Shown here piece after piece: positions 18,241-27,419 of a stretch of DNA of 64,000 nucleotides. Position numbers and translations under genes: made by a program. The stretch comes from an uncultured Clostridium sp. (GTDB taxonomy: Bacteria > Bacillota > Clostridia > Peptostreptococcales > Peptostreptococcaceae), in NCBI GenBank assembly GCA_945871955.1, contig CAMBXR010000001.1, positions 1 through 64,000 of the forward strand. The letters run 5' to 3'. A model generated the notes under the pieces. It saw only the letters and a list, made by a program, of their open reading frames with translations, was not told the origin of the DNA and did no database searches. The stretch's first letter is position 1. The number at the start of each line of letters is the position of its first letter.

Positions 18241-19140
18241 TTAATTTGCCTTTTCTGTATCTTCAGTGTTTTGTTTGTTTTTGCTTTCTTTTACTATTTT
18301 ATAAATACCTATAGTAAGAAGTGGTAGTGCATATACTATCATTGTTCCATAAGACATGGCTTCATAACCTTTAGCTATTAAGTCTATAATACCAAACTTA
18401 GAAAATACTGTAGCTATTACTAATACTACTATAGTTAATACAGCACTTTGCCCTCTAGTTAAAGTTTCTTTTCCATAATCACTTAAAGTAGAATTAACTC
18501 TTTCTACAAAAGCATGTAATACACCTGTAGATGTTTCTATTAAAGTCCATCCCATAACTACACCAAATAATACTATAGTCCATGTTCCTCCAACTTGATA
18601 TAATATATCTAACCAAGGTACTGATGATGCCAAAATTGCTTCTTGTGGATAATATCCCATAAATGCAAAATAAGTTATAAACCAAGGTACTGTCATAAGT
18701 ACACCTGCTATTATTCCTGATATTACACTTTCTTTTCTAGTAGTTTGTCTTTTTAATGAAGCAAATGATGCTGGATAAACTATTAGATTATAAGCAACAT
18801 ATACTATTCCTGTCCATATTATATATCTTATTGAAGATCCCCCTTCTACAAAACTTGTATCTCCTGTAACAAGTACATGTTGAATATTACCAATATTTTT
18901 ACTAATTGCTAGAACTCCAAATATTATGTAGGCTGCATAAAGTGCCACTGTACCATAAGTTTCAAACTTTTCAATTACTTTTGTTCCATAGAAATTAAGT
19001 ATTCCAACAGCTAATATAACAGCTATTACACCAACCCAGTAATTAAGTCCTATAGTTTTATTAACTATTTCTCCTGTGGCTGATGCCATAACTGCAAGAA
19101 TTATAATTACAAGTGGTATATAAGAAAAAATCTTAAAATC
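18241..19140 (-). pseudogene. Truncated YkvI-family membrane transporter (N-terminus missing)
   Basis: The frame encodes about eight membrane spans typical of the C-terminal three quarters of YkvI-type transporters (LNYWVGVIAVILAVGILN, YGTMIVYALPLLTIGIY). The usual start, with the glycine-rich first span, is missing. Coding similarity continues upstream of the first ATG (19089) as KIFSYIPLVIIILAV, with no ribosome binding site. The frame runs out in sequence that belongs to the oppositely oriented aminotransferase remnant. The right end is therefore approximate. About 90-100 residues appear lost, so the protein is probably not functional. Confidence 0.75.
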
Positions 19141-19693
19141 AGCTAAGAATAACGGTATTATGGTTGTTATAGATGAGGCCTATGGAGATTATATGGATAT
19201 GAAAAATTCAGCCTTAAATCTTATAAATTCTTATGATAATCTTATAGTACTAAAAACCTTCTCAAAGGGATTTGCCTTAGCAGGGCTTAGAGCTGGATAT
19301 ATTATAATACCAAAAGAATTATTTGCTCCTATAAACAAAATTACCAATCCCTACTCCATTACTGAACTTGGAAGAAGGGTAGCTATAAGCGTTTTAGAAG
19401 ATGATAATTTTATAAAAAATACACTTAATAAAAACAAAGAAATCAAATCACAATTTTTAAAATCTTGGAAAAACCTTAATATATCAACTACATGTGACAC
19501 AGTGTCCATATGTTTAATTGAGCATAAAAATAAAAACATAAATTTACAAAAGGAATTTGCTAAATTTAAAATAGGTGTAGTTGATGGAAGTACTTTTAAA
19601 TCTTTAGGAAAAAACTCCATTAGATTTAGAATTCCAAAAGAAGAAGATATTCCAAAAGTTTTAGAAGCATTTACATATATTGACTCTCTTTAG
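19124..19693 (+). pseudogene. Truncated HisC-like PLP aminotransferase (N-terminal half missing)
   Basis: The frame encodes the C-terminal half of a class I/II aminotransferase of the histidinol-phosphate type. VVIDEAYGDYM holds the PLP-ring Asp, LKTFSKGFALAGLRAGY holds the Schiff-base Lys, and SIRFRIP is a C-terminal Arg block. Roughly 170 N-terminal residues are absent. The frame opens at 19124 directly after a stop codon, and neither there nor at ATG 19160 is there a ribosome binding site. It faces the truncated transporter head to head, consistent with a single deletion removing both 5' ends. Confidence 0.8.
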
Positions 19694-19752
19694 AAATCAT
19701 TATTTTTTATTTTTATATATCTTCATCAAAATTTTAACCTAATAAATTATAC

Positions 19753-19791
19753 ATAAAAGGAATGAACTCAATATGAATTCATCCCTTTTAT
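19753..19791. terminator. Imperfect terminator hairpin
   Basis: A 17-bp stem (19753-19769 with 19775-19791) has two mismatches and a 5-base loop, with T-rich sequence after it. It lies between the aminotransferase remnant and the ATPase gene. Confidence 0.6.
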
Positions 19792-19831
19792 GATATTGTC
19801 TTTTTATTTTTAGTTTATACTATTTAATTTC

Positions 19832-22465
19832 CTATTTTTTTCTTTGAAAAAACTTAACTACTTCCACTATTGGAATAACTGTAAATGCCATTAAAATAGA
19901 TATTCCGTACTCCATTAAAGATATACTTTCTAATCCAAAGGCATTTGATAAGAATGGTATATATATTACTGCCATAGTTAGTATTAAAGAAACAGCCATT
20001 GCTCCCCATAAAAATTTATTTTGACTTTTTATTGTAAATATGGATTGTCTTCTAGATCTAAGGTTGAAGGAATGGAATATTTCCGCCATGGACATTGTCA
20101 AAAATGCCATTGTCATGCCATCAGCACTATTTACAAACTCCCAAACACCACTTTCTATATAGTGACCAACTACATAGGCTGCTATTGTAATTATGGCTAT
20201 CATAAAACCTTGCCAAACCACATCAATACTAACACCTCCAGCAAATATACTTTCTTTTGAATTTCTAGGAGATCTTTTCATTATATCCTCTTCAGCTTTT
20301 TCTGTTCCTAGAGCTAGTGCTGGGAAGCAATCTGTAATTAGATTTATCCAAAGTAAATGAACTGGTTTTAAAATAACAAATCCTGCTATTGTTGCAAAGA
20401 ATATGGCAACAACTTCACTTAAATTAGATGACAATAGAAATTGAATTGATTTTCTTATGTTATCATAAATTCTTCTACCTTCTTTTACTGCATGAACTAT
20501 GGTTGCAAAATTATCATCAGCTAAAACCATATCAGATACATTTTTAGTAACATCAGTTCCTTCTATACCCATACCTACACCTATATCAGCACTTTTTATG
20601 GCCGGTGCATCATTTACACCATCACCTGTCATGGCTGAAATTTTACCTTTTTTCTTCCAAGTGTTTACTATTCTCACTTTATGTTCTGGCTGTACTCTAG
20701 CATACACAGAATATTTTTCTATATTCTTTTCAAATTCTTCATCGTCCATATCATTTAACATAGCTCCCATTATGGCTTCACTACTATCTTTAATTATACC
20801 TAGCTCCATAGCTATGGCCACTGCTGTATCTTTATGGTCACCTGTAATCATAATAGGTCTAATTCCTGCACTTTTACATTCTTTTATTGCATCTATAACT
20901 TCTTCTCTAACTGGATCAATCATACCTGTAAGACCTATAAATATTAAATTATTTTCCAAAGCTTTGCTACTTATTTCTTTTGGCATTTCTTCATAATACC
21001 TAATTGCACAACATAAAACACGAAGTGCTTTATGTGCCATATTTTTATTTTCTTCTACTATTTTATTAGTAATTTCTTCAGTCAAGTCTTCTACTTTATT
21101 ATTTATTAATATCTTACTGCAATGTTTTAATACTACATCTGGCGCTCCCTTTGTATATTGAATAAATTTATTAGTTCCTTTATGAATGGTTGTCATCATC
21201 TTTCTATTGGAGTCAAAGGGTATTTCATCTACACGAGGTTCATCTTTTATTAAATTGTTTTTGTTTAAGTTTAATCTATATGCATAATCTACTAAAGCAC
21301 ATTCTGTAGGCTCTCCTACAGATTTTTTACTATGTTCATCTAATGTAGCATCACTACATAAAGCCATAGCTTTTGCAAGAAGTTTTTCATCCTCACCATA
21401 GTATTTCACTACTGTCATTTTATTTTGAGTTAAAGTTCCTGTTTTATCTGAACAAATAATCTGAGCGCATCCTAAAGTTTCTACTGCCGTCAATTTTCTA
21501 ATAACAGCGCTTTTCTTAGACATATTTGTAACTCCAATGGCTAAAACTATGGTAACAACAGTGGCTAAGCCCTCTGGAATTGCAGCTACCGCTAAACTTA
21601 CAGCTATCATAAATGTGTCTATAAACACCTTACCATTCAAATTAGGATATGATCTTACAACACTAAATAAGAACATAAAAATACATATACCTATTACTAA
21701 AAAACTAAGAATCTTACTAAGCTGATTTAACTTAGTTTGTAAAGGTGTTTGGCATTCCTTCGTATTACAAAGTACATTAGCTATTTTACCCATTTCTGTA
21801 TTCATACCTGTTGCTGTTATAACTACTTTACCACGACCATATACTACAGAACTTCCCATATATACCATGTTTTTTCTATCACCTAAGGATATGTCTTTTT
21901 CACCTTCAGATAATTTTAACACCTCACTATATTTTGTAACAGGAACAGATTCTCCTGTTAAAGCTGCTTCTTCTATCTTCAAACTAGCACTTTCAATTAT
22001 TCTTCCATCTGCCGGGACAGCATCTCCAGCTTCCAATAACACAATATCACCTACTACAACTTCTTCACTTTTAATTATACATTGCTTGTTATTTCTAATT
22101 ACTTTACATGTTGAGGCCGTCATATTTTGCAATGCTTCTATAGCTTTTTCTGATTTATTTTCTTGGTATACTCCCAAGATTCCATTAATTATTACTACTA
22201 TAAATATTATAAAAACATCTGCAAATGATTCATTGGCGTATGCAGCAGTTACACCAGAAACTATAGCAGCTACAATAAGTATGATTATCATAGGATTTGT
22301 TAACTCTTTAATAAATTTCATAAATAAAGGTGTTTTTTTACTTTCCTCTAACTTATTTAATCCACCCTCCCTTAACCTGATTTTACTTTCTTCTTCACTT
22401 AAACCTTTTTCATCACTTTTTAAATGTTTTAATATAACTTCATACTCTTGTAAATATTCCCTCAT
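19832..22465 (-). CDS. P-type cation ATPase (calcium-ATPase-like; probably manganese efflux)
   Basis: 877 residues with the whole P2A layout: cation_ATPase_N (1-70), actuator domain with ALTGESVPV (about 168), PEGL in span M4 (AIPEGLATVVTIVLAIG), phosphorylation site CSDKTGTLTQNK (about 328-339), nucleotide site KGAPD, hinge MTGDGVNDAPAIKSADIGVGMG, and six C-terminal spans. The sequence type is SERCA/PMCA-like. A candidate yybP-ykoY element precedes it; such elements sense Mn2+, and Mn-exporting P-type ATPases are known targets, so manganese export is more likely than calcium. GGAGG is 5-7 bases upstream of the ATG. Confidence 0.92.
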   Translation of the reverse strand: MREYLQEYEVILKHLKSDEKGLSEEESKIRLREGGLNKLEESKKTPLFMKFIKELTNPMIIILIVAAIVSGVTAAYANESFADVFIIFIVVIINGILGVYQENKSEKAIEALQNMTASTCKVIRNNKQCIIKSEEVVVGDIVLLEAGDAVPADGRIIESASLKIEEAALTGESVPVTKYSEVLKLSEGEKDISLGDRKNMVYMGSSVVYGRGKVVITATGMNTEMGKIANVLCNTKECQTPLQTKLNQLSKILSFLVIGICIFMFLFSVVRSYPNLNGKVFIDTFMIAVSLAVAAIPEGLATVVTIVLAIGVTNMSKKSAVIRKLTAVETLGCAQIICSDKTGTLTQNKMTVVKYYGEDEKLLAKAMALCSDATLDEHSKKSVGEPTECALVDYAYRLNLNKNNLIKDEPRVDEIPFDSNRKMMTTIHKGTNKFIQYTKGAPDVVLKHCSKILINNKVEDLTEEITNKIVEENKNMAHKALRVLCCAIRYYEEMPKEISSKALENNLIFIGLTGMIDPVREEVIDAIKECKSAGIRPIMITGDHKDTAVAIAMELGIIKDSSEAIMGAMLNDMDDEEFEKNIEKYSVYARVQPEHKVRIVNTWKKKGKISAMTGDGVNDAPAIKSADIGVGMGIEGTDVTKNVSDMVLADDNFATIVHAVKEGRRIYDNIRKSIQFLLSSNLSEVVAIFFATIAGFVILKPVHLLWINLITDCFPALALGTEKAEEDIMKRSPRNSKESIFAGGVSIDVVWQGFMIAIITIAAYVVGHYIESGVWEFVNSADGMTMAFLTMSMAEIFHSFNLRSRRQSIFTIKSQNKFLWGAMAVSLILTMAVIYIPFLSNAFGLESISLMEYGISILMAFTVIPIVEVVKFFQRKK

Positions 22466-22532
22466 TATTTCTCCTCCTTTATTTTTATAAAATTTTTTAT
22501 GACTTTAATCCTCTCTGTTTTTTCATATATAT

Positions 22533-22660
22533 AAAAATGAGACTTATGCATAGAAAAATCTATACACAAGTCTCATTCTTTAAGGTAAACCAGACTGAAA
22601 ATCTCAGCCAAGATGTTGATTTACCGCACACTTAATGTGGAATTACTCCCTTGAGGTATT
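22533..22660 (-). promoter_or_regulatory. Candidate yybP-ykoY manganese riboswitch with terminator
   Basis: On the minus strand, 5' of the ATPase gene, an aptamer-like region (about 22660-22580) contains AAGGGAGTA, a CCACA/TGTG-type hairpin, the paired GGTAAA and TTTACC, and TCAACATCTTGGC, all in the order seen in yybP-ykoY RNAs. It is followed by a long hairpin (22578-22533) with stem sequence AATGAGACTT and a T-run, a typical off-switch/on-switch terminator. The gene starts 68 bases further. Assignment is from pattern recognition; a covariance search with Rfam RF00080 would settle it. Confidence 0.72.
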
Positions 22661-22750
22661 TAGTTTTATATATTATAAATATATACTATTTATTACTATT
22701 CGTATTACATTTTTTTAATTATTTTACACTATTTTAACAATTGAAATAAA

Positions 22751-22775
22751 AGGTAGAACTATAAAAGTTCTACCT
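22751..22775 (-). terminator. Terminator of the cysteine-rich gene
   Basis: AGGTAGAACT pairs perfectly with AGTTCTACCT across a 5-base loop, with TTTTATTT after it on the minus strand. Confidence 0.82.
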
Positions 22776-22793
22776 GCCCCCCAATTTTATATT

Positions 22794-23903
22794 TTATTTA
22801 TTATATGGCATTTGTTGCATCATTTGTTGCATATACATATAATAATTCATCCACATATCATCATATTGATTAACATATGTTGGCATATTTACATTATCCA
22901 ATGAAGGATATTTATTCATAAAGTTGCCCATACATTGCATTGGTGCCATATTATACATAGGACTTACATATGTTGAACACTGATTTTCACAATAAGAATT
23001 ATCCATATCAACATATATTATTTCATCTTCACAACTACAAGTTTTTTCCACTATAGTTTCACAAGTTTTTTTACAAGGATTAACGCATCCACATGATGGT
23101 GAATATGATGGCATTGACATTTTTTCTATTCCCATATTCATCTTACAATTATTAGCCTCATATTTTTTTTCACATGCTTCTAGCTTACTACCACATTTAT
23201 TTAATAGCTCCTCACATTTCTTAGACTTACTTTCGTATTCTTTTATCTTTTCACCAGCTGTTTTATAGCATTCTAATGCTTTTTCATCAAATTTTAATGC
23301 TTGATTATATAAGCATTTAGCTTTGTCATTATAAGTTTCTGCTTTTTCATATAACCATTTAGCTTTTTCACAGTTTTCTTTTGCATTTTTTTCTATACAT
23401 TCAGCTTCTTTATTTAAAGCTTTGGCTTTTTCACATAATTCTTGTGCTCTTTGCATTAACTCTTTAGCTTTACATTCATCATTTTTCGATTGAGATTCAT
23501 ATTTATTAGCATTTTGCAATAAATTACATGCTTTTTGTGATAGTAATTTAGCACTCTTTTCGCATTCTTTGGCTTGGTTAAATGTTTGTGTTGCATCCTC
23601 TTCATACTTACAAGCTTTTTGAAATAATTCTTCAGCCTTTTTAGCTAGCTCCACACATTTATCTACACAAGTTATCTCATAATCCCCACATGGACACTCT
23701 ACATAAGAAGACATTTGTTTCTTTTCAGTAGGACATGGTTTACAAGATGAAATAGGTTTGCATTCAACTACACTTTCGCAAGGTTTACAAACTTCGCATT
23801 TTTTAGTAGTTTTACATGTTTCAACTGGTTTACATGTTTCAACTGGTTTACAAGCTTCATATTGAGGAGTGCAAGAACAAGATTGTTTCTTCTTTTTTTT
23901 CAT
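22794..23903 (-). CDS. Cysteine-rich coiled-coil protein, candidate spore outer-layer protein
   Basis: 369 residues with about 37 Cys (10%). Regions: a Lys stretch (KKKKKQ); a Cys-rich head with CKP/ETCK repeats (about 8-85), including a twice-repeated PVETCK; a helical coiled-coil-like body (about 85-265) of Ala/Lys/Glu segments with a Cys about every 7-15 residues (KECEKSAKLLSQKACNLL, EKAKALNKEAECIEKNAK); a second Cys-rich block (about 280-330); and a Met/Tyr/Gln-rich tail (MNYYMYMQQMMQQMPYNK). There is no signal peptide. The composition recalls the exosporium protein CdeC of C. difficile and Met/Tyr-rich coat proteins, but I see no clear homology. AAGGAG precedes the ATG. A sigma-K-like promoter supports late mother-cell expression. 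Confidence 0.7.
   Translation of the reverse strand: MKKKKKQSCSCTPQYEACKPVETCKPVETCKTTKKCEVCKPCESVVECKPISSCKPCPTEKKQMSSYVECPCGDYEITCVDKCVELAKKAEELFQKACKYEEDATQTFNQAKECEKSAKLLSQKACNLLQNANKYESQSKNDECKAKELMQRAQELCEKAKALNKEAECIEKNAKENCEKAKWLYEKAETYNDKAKCLYNQALKFDEKALECYKTAGEKIKEYESKSKKCEELLNKCGSKLEACEKKYEANNCKMNMGIEKMSMPSYSPSCGCVNPCKKTCETIVEKTCSCEDEIIYVDMDNSYCENQCSTYVSPMYNMAPMQCMGNFMNKYPSLDNVNMPTYVNQYDDMWMNYYMYMQQMMQQMPYNK
23811..23846 (-). repeat. Two perfect 18-bp tandem repeats inside the cysteine-rich gene
   Basis: The unit TTTACATGTTTCAACTGG (plus-strand reading) occurs twice in a row with no change and encodes PVETCK twice. Perfect identity suggests a recent duplication and possible length variation between strains. 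Confidence 0.85.
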
Positions 23904-23967
23904 AATAAGTCATACTCCTTTTGTTGTATTTATTACATAAGCCATAAAACTTATGTTACTTATTATA

Positions 23968-23994
23968 ATTATATGAAAAGCATGTCATCTGGTT
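23968..23994 (-). promoter_or_regulatory. Sigma-K-like promoter of the cysteine-rich gene
   Basis: On the minus strand AACC (23994-23991) is followed after 15 bases by CATATAAT (23975-23968), matching the mother-cell pattern of AC at -35 and CATAnnnT at -10. The predicted leader is about 55-60 bases. Confidence 0.5.
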
Positions 23995-24005
23995 ACTTTT
24001 TATAT

Positions 24006-25304
24006 TTAGTAAATTATATATCCTAGATAAAAGTTATAAACAATAAAGCAAATGAAAAGTATAATAGAAAAACGCTGAAAATTTACTAACATTATCTCTT
24101 TTATTTTTAAATCAATTATAGAATTTTTTATAAAAGGTATTAAAAAACATATTGTAATGCATTGAAGTGATATAAAAATCCCTATCATTATTTTAATTAT
24201 ATAGTAAGTATCCTTTGGTATATTTTCTATAGCCAAAATATTACTAAAAAGACTTAAAGTAATTATATTTGAAATTGAATTACTATTTGGTATGTTAAAT
24301 ATGTTAATAAAAATACATATAGCATTATTAATCATATTCATAATAACAGGAATATTATAAATTATATTAGATATAAAAAATACAAGTATTACAAGGGGAA
24401 TTAAGTCCATTAGAATATATATTACATCATTCAAATATGATAAGGATAATTTAAGTATATTTTTATTACTTTTATTTTCATTATATTTTTTTATAGCTGT
24501 TTTTATTTTATGGCGCTTACAATTGACATTTTTATGATTAGATTTAAAATAATAACTTTGTTTCTTCTTTTTTAAAGGATAAATTCTACATATAATAAAA
24601 TTACATATACACAATACTATAATTTCCATAAACAAAAACTTAATTGTTCTAATATTAATCATGTGACATAAATCTCTAGTTAAAGTTAAAGATAAAATAG
24701 AGAAATTTAAAATTGTAATGCAAGCTTCTCTTTCTCTCAGCTTACCATCTTTATATAATCTATAAGTAACAAAAGCCCCGCATACATTATTCACTAATAA
24801 ATATACTAAAAAGTTCAAAAATACTTTTCCACTTACTTTAAATAATTTTTTCATAAACTTATGAGTATAAGCTTCTATAATTTCTGTTAATCCATAATCT
24901 AATAAAAATGGCATAAATAATGAGGATATAGGAAGAAGTACACTTAAATCTACAATTAAATCTTTCAGAATAAAAATAAAACTGTCATTTATAAAAAAAG
25001 TATCTTCTTTTCCAATTAAGACACTTATAAGTATTATTAAACTAAATATCTTGCATGTTATTTTGAATTTATTTATAATGTTTTTTTCCATATTTAATAA
25101 ACTCTTAAAAATAGATAGTAATATAAAAAAAATCATACTTATATTTATAATCTGAGAAGCTTTATTATCTATAAAATAAGATATGTGATATATTATGGTG
25201 TCATATTGATTATTAATTTTTATAGGTATAAAAAATACTATAATACCTATTATTGAAAATATATAAATTTTATTATTATAAGTATCTTTTTTTGTATTCT
25301 CCAT
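24006..25304 (-). CDS. YjiH-like nucleoside-recognition (Gate) domain membrane protein
   Basis: 432 residues with about ten membrane spans in two Gate-type halves joined by a basic loop (about 245-285, rich in Lys and Asn). The segment SSLFMPFLLDYGLTEIIEAYTHKFMKKLF and the following YRLYKDGKLREREACITILNFSILSLTLT resemble YjiH-family proteins. Spore maturation proteins SpmA and SpmB contain the related Gate domain. The second half is diverged and very rich in Ile and Asn. GAGGTG lies about 6 bases upstream of the ATG. It lies 102 bases upstream of the cysteine-rich gene on the same strand; a shared spore role is possible but unproven. Confidence 0.65.
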   Translation of the reverse strand: MENTKKDTYNNKIYIFSIIGIIVFFIPIKINNQYDTIIYHISYFIDNKASQIINISMIFFILLSIFKSLLNMEKNIINKFKITCKIFSLIILISVLIGKEDTFFINDSFIFILKDLIVDLSVLLPISSLFMPFLLDYGLTEIIEAYTHKFMKKLFKVSGKVFLNFLVYLLVNNVCGAFVTYRLYKDGKLREREACITILNFSILSLTLTRDLCHMINIRTIKFLFMEIIVLCICNFIICRIYPLKKKKQSYYFKSNHKNVNCKRHKIKTAIKKYNENKSNKNILKLSLSYLNDVIYILMDLIPLVILVFFISNIIYNIPVIMNMINNAICIFINIFNIPNSNSISNIITLSLFSNILAIENIPKDTYYIIKIMIGIFISLQCITICFLIPFIKNSIIDLKIKEIMLVNFQRFSIILFICFIVYNFYLGYIIY

Positions 25305-25388
25305 AATTTCACCTCTTTTTTATCTTTCACATAGAAGTACTACTTTCCTCTATTAATTAATAAAAAAACTTATTAATATTCATTATCG

Positions 25389-25417
25389 TTGATTATATTT
25401 AAATACAAAGGTATAAT
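25389..25417 (+). promoter_or_regulatory. Promoter of the glycosyltransferase gene
   Basis: TTGATT (25389-25394) and TATAAT (25412-25417) are 17 bases apart, 35 bases before the TTG start at 25453. Confidence 0.65.
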
Positions 25418-25452
25418 ACTATAAATAGAAAATTTATTTTCGAGGTGATAGT

Positions 25453-26574
25453 TTGAGTGAAATAAAAAATAAAAAAACCATACTAATACTAACTGCTCAA
25501 TTTGGTGCAGGCCATATTAGTGCGGCAAAAGCTATAAAACAATACATTTTAGAAAAAGATAATAATATAAACATTGTAATAGAAAATTTTATAAGTGCAA
25601 GTGTTCCTCGTATAAATAAACCCATGGTAAAGATGTATGAAAATAATACTAAGTACATTCCTGGTTTATATAATTACTATTATTACATGAAAAAATCTTT
25701 TGACTCTAAATATGATATATCTTATAAAATTTATATGCCAAAATTAGCCGAGTATATAAACAATATGAATCCAGATTTAATTATATCAACATTCCCATGC
25801 GCTGCAGCCTGTGTTAATGATTTTAATACTAAAAACCCTCATAAAAAAATACCTTCTATAACTGTTATCACAGATGTAGTGGATAGCTTAGAATGGGTAT
25901 TTAAAACTACAGACATGTACTTTGTTCCATCTCACGAAATTAAAAATAGATATGTTCAAAAAGGTATGGATCCTAATATATTTAGAGTTACTGGAGTTCC
26001 TGTAAATAATAAATTTATTTGTGATAAAAAAATAAGAAGTAATAAACTTAGACTACTACTTATGGGTGGTGGAAGAGGTTTATTTGATTTTGATGAAAAC
26101 TTTATACATTGGCTTGATGATTATTTGGATAAATATAAAGATATGTTAGATGTTACTATAGTAACTGGTAGTAATAAAAAATTCTATAAAAACTTAACTG
26201 TTAAAAAGCCACTTCATAATATTGATGTAAGAGGGTTTGTCACTAATATGCATGACTTAATAAAAAATTCTGACTTAATGCTAACTAAATCAGGTGGTGC
26301 TACTTTATTTGAAGCTATAAGTTCTAACACCCCTATAATAGTAAAAAATCCAAAAGTGGGACAAGAAATAGAAAATGCCAAATTTATAAGAGATAAAGGT
26401 ATCGGTATTTTATACGATAATGATGAAGATTTAAAAGATTTAATAAAATCTTTATTAAATAAAGAATTAGATTCTAGAGTTGCTTTTATGGATGAAAATA
26501 TTACTACATTTAAAAAGACAATACATCCAGATAAAATAGGTGACTATGTATTTGAATTACTTGATAAGAATTAA
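25453..26574 (+). CDS. MGDG synthase/UgtP-type glycosyltransferase (GT28-like)
   Basis: A 373-residue GT-B glycosyltransferase. The N-terminal domain is of the MGDG-synthase type, with LTAQFGAGHISAAKAI (about 13-28) as the glycine loop. The C-terminal GT28-like domain shows LMGGGRGLF (about 203), then the nucleotide-sugar site LTKSGGATLFEAIS (about 278) and GQEIENAKFI. Relatives add glucose or galactose from UDP-sugars to diacylglycerol; MurG is a more distant alternative. It should be peripheral at the inner membrane face. The start is TTG 25453, with GAGGTG 6 bases upstream and no closer ATG. Confidence 0.85.
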   Translation: MSEIKNKKTILILTAQFGAGHISAAKAIKQYILEKDNNINIVIENFISASVPRINKPMVKMYENNTKYIPGLYNYYYYMKKSFDSKYDISYKIYMPKLAEYINNMNPDLIISTFPCAAACVNDFNTKNPHKKIPSITVITDVVDSLEWVFKTTDMYFVPSHEIKNRYVQKGMDPNIFRVTGVPVNNKFICDKKIRSNKLRLLLMGGGRGLFDFDENFIHWLDDYLDKYKDMLDVTIVTGSNKKFYKNLTVKKPLHNIDVRGFVTNMHDLIKNSDLMLTKSGGATLFEAISSNTPIIVKNPKVGQEIENAKFIRDKGIGILYDNDEDLKDLIKSLLNKELDSRVAFMDENITTFKKTIHPDKIGDYVFELLDKN

Positions 26575-26608
26575 AAAATCATGTTTGTGTATGCAAACAT
26601 GATTTTTT
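26573..26608. terminator. Bidirectional terminator
   Basis: AAAAAATCATGTTTG pairs with CAAACATGATTTTTT across a 6-base loop. Confidence 0.9.
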
Positions 26609-26623
26609 AATTCACATAAATTA

Positions 26624-27298
26624 CTACTTAAAATAGTTAAAATTTATTACTTTTCCTTTTGTATGATCTCCATTATCAGGACCTTTAGAAGTTTTATTAA
26701 TATTTAATTTTTTAGATGTATATATTACTTTTACTATTCTACATATAATTGCTACAGTAAAAATTATACCAATACAGTTAGCTACAAAATTTAAAGATGA
26801 ATTACTTTCCCCACCATATACCAAAATATTAATGATTCTTAGAAGTGATACTAGTATAAAATTAGCTTCTACCATGGATGATATTTTATTTATTTCATTC
26901 ATCATAGATTTTTTCTTCAATAATCTAATCATTGCTAAACTATTTTTATTTAAAGCTCTTAGAGTATCCCTTATTACAATTGTACTTAGATCTTTATTAA
27001 AAAGTCTTAATCCTGGTATTATAAAAGCTATAGATAAGAATATACATGTTTTATAAAAATATATATCGTGTGAATTTGGGTTATTATGTGATAAGAAGTA
27101 TATAATTACTATAGAAAATATAAGGAATCCCGTAGTATTTACTCTGTCTTCTTTTATCTTAGTGAAAATGGAATAAATTATGGCCAATGAACATGAAACT
27201 TGAAAAGCAATTTCTGTATTATTTATAAAATTAGAATTAAAAAGCAACACTGGCGCTATAATATATATCAATATATCTCTTAATAATTTAAACTTCAA
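26624..27298 (-). CDS. Multi-span membrane protein of unknown function
   Basis: 224 residues with about six hydrophobic segments (near 6-24, 30-46, 53-68, 83-98, 140-158 and 165-185) and a basic loop (KNSLAMIRLLKKKSMMNEINK). The C-terminal tail is polar. It resembles the VC0807 type of small membrane protein only loosely. I start at TTG 27298, since GGGGGG lies 6 bases upstream; an in-frame GTG at 27313 overlaps that site. No neighbour hints at a role. Confidence 0.6.
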   Translation of the reverse strand: MKFKLLRDILIYIIAPVLLFNSNFINNTEIAFQVSCSLAIIYSIFTKIKEDRVNTTGFLIFSIVIIYFLSHNNPNSHDIYFYKTCIFLSIAFIIPGLRLFNKDLSTIVIRDTLRALNKNSLAMIRLLKKKSMMNEINKISSMVEANFILVSLLRIINILVYGGESNSSLNFVANCIGIIFTVAIICRIVKVIYTSKKLNINKTSKGPDNGDHTKGKVINFNYFK

Positions 27299-27419
27299 TA
27301 CTATCCCCCCCACTTTATAAGTATGCTAAAATTTATATTTCTTCTATTATTATATTAATTTATTTTCTATAAATTAATAATTAAATCCTTTTTCTTGTAT
27401 TATAAAGTTTTTAATTTTA

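Noticed and set aside
23811..23846. Tandem repeat as a short CRISPR array
   Set aside because: Units are only 18 bases, contiguous without spacers, and encode in-frame PVETCK.
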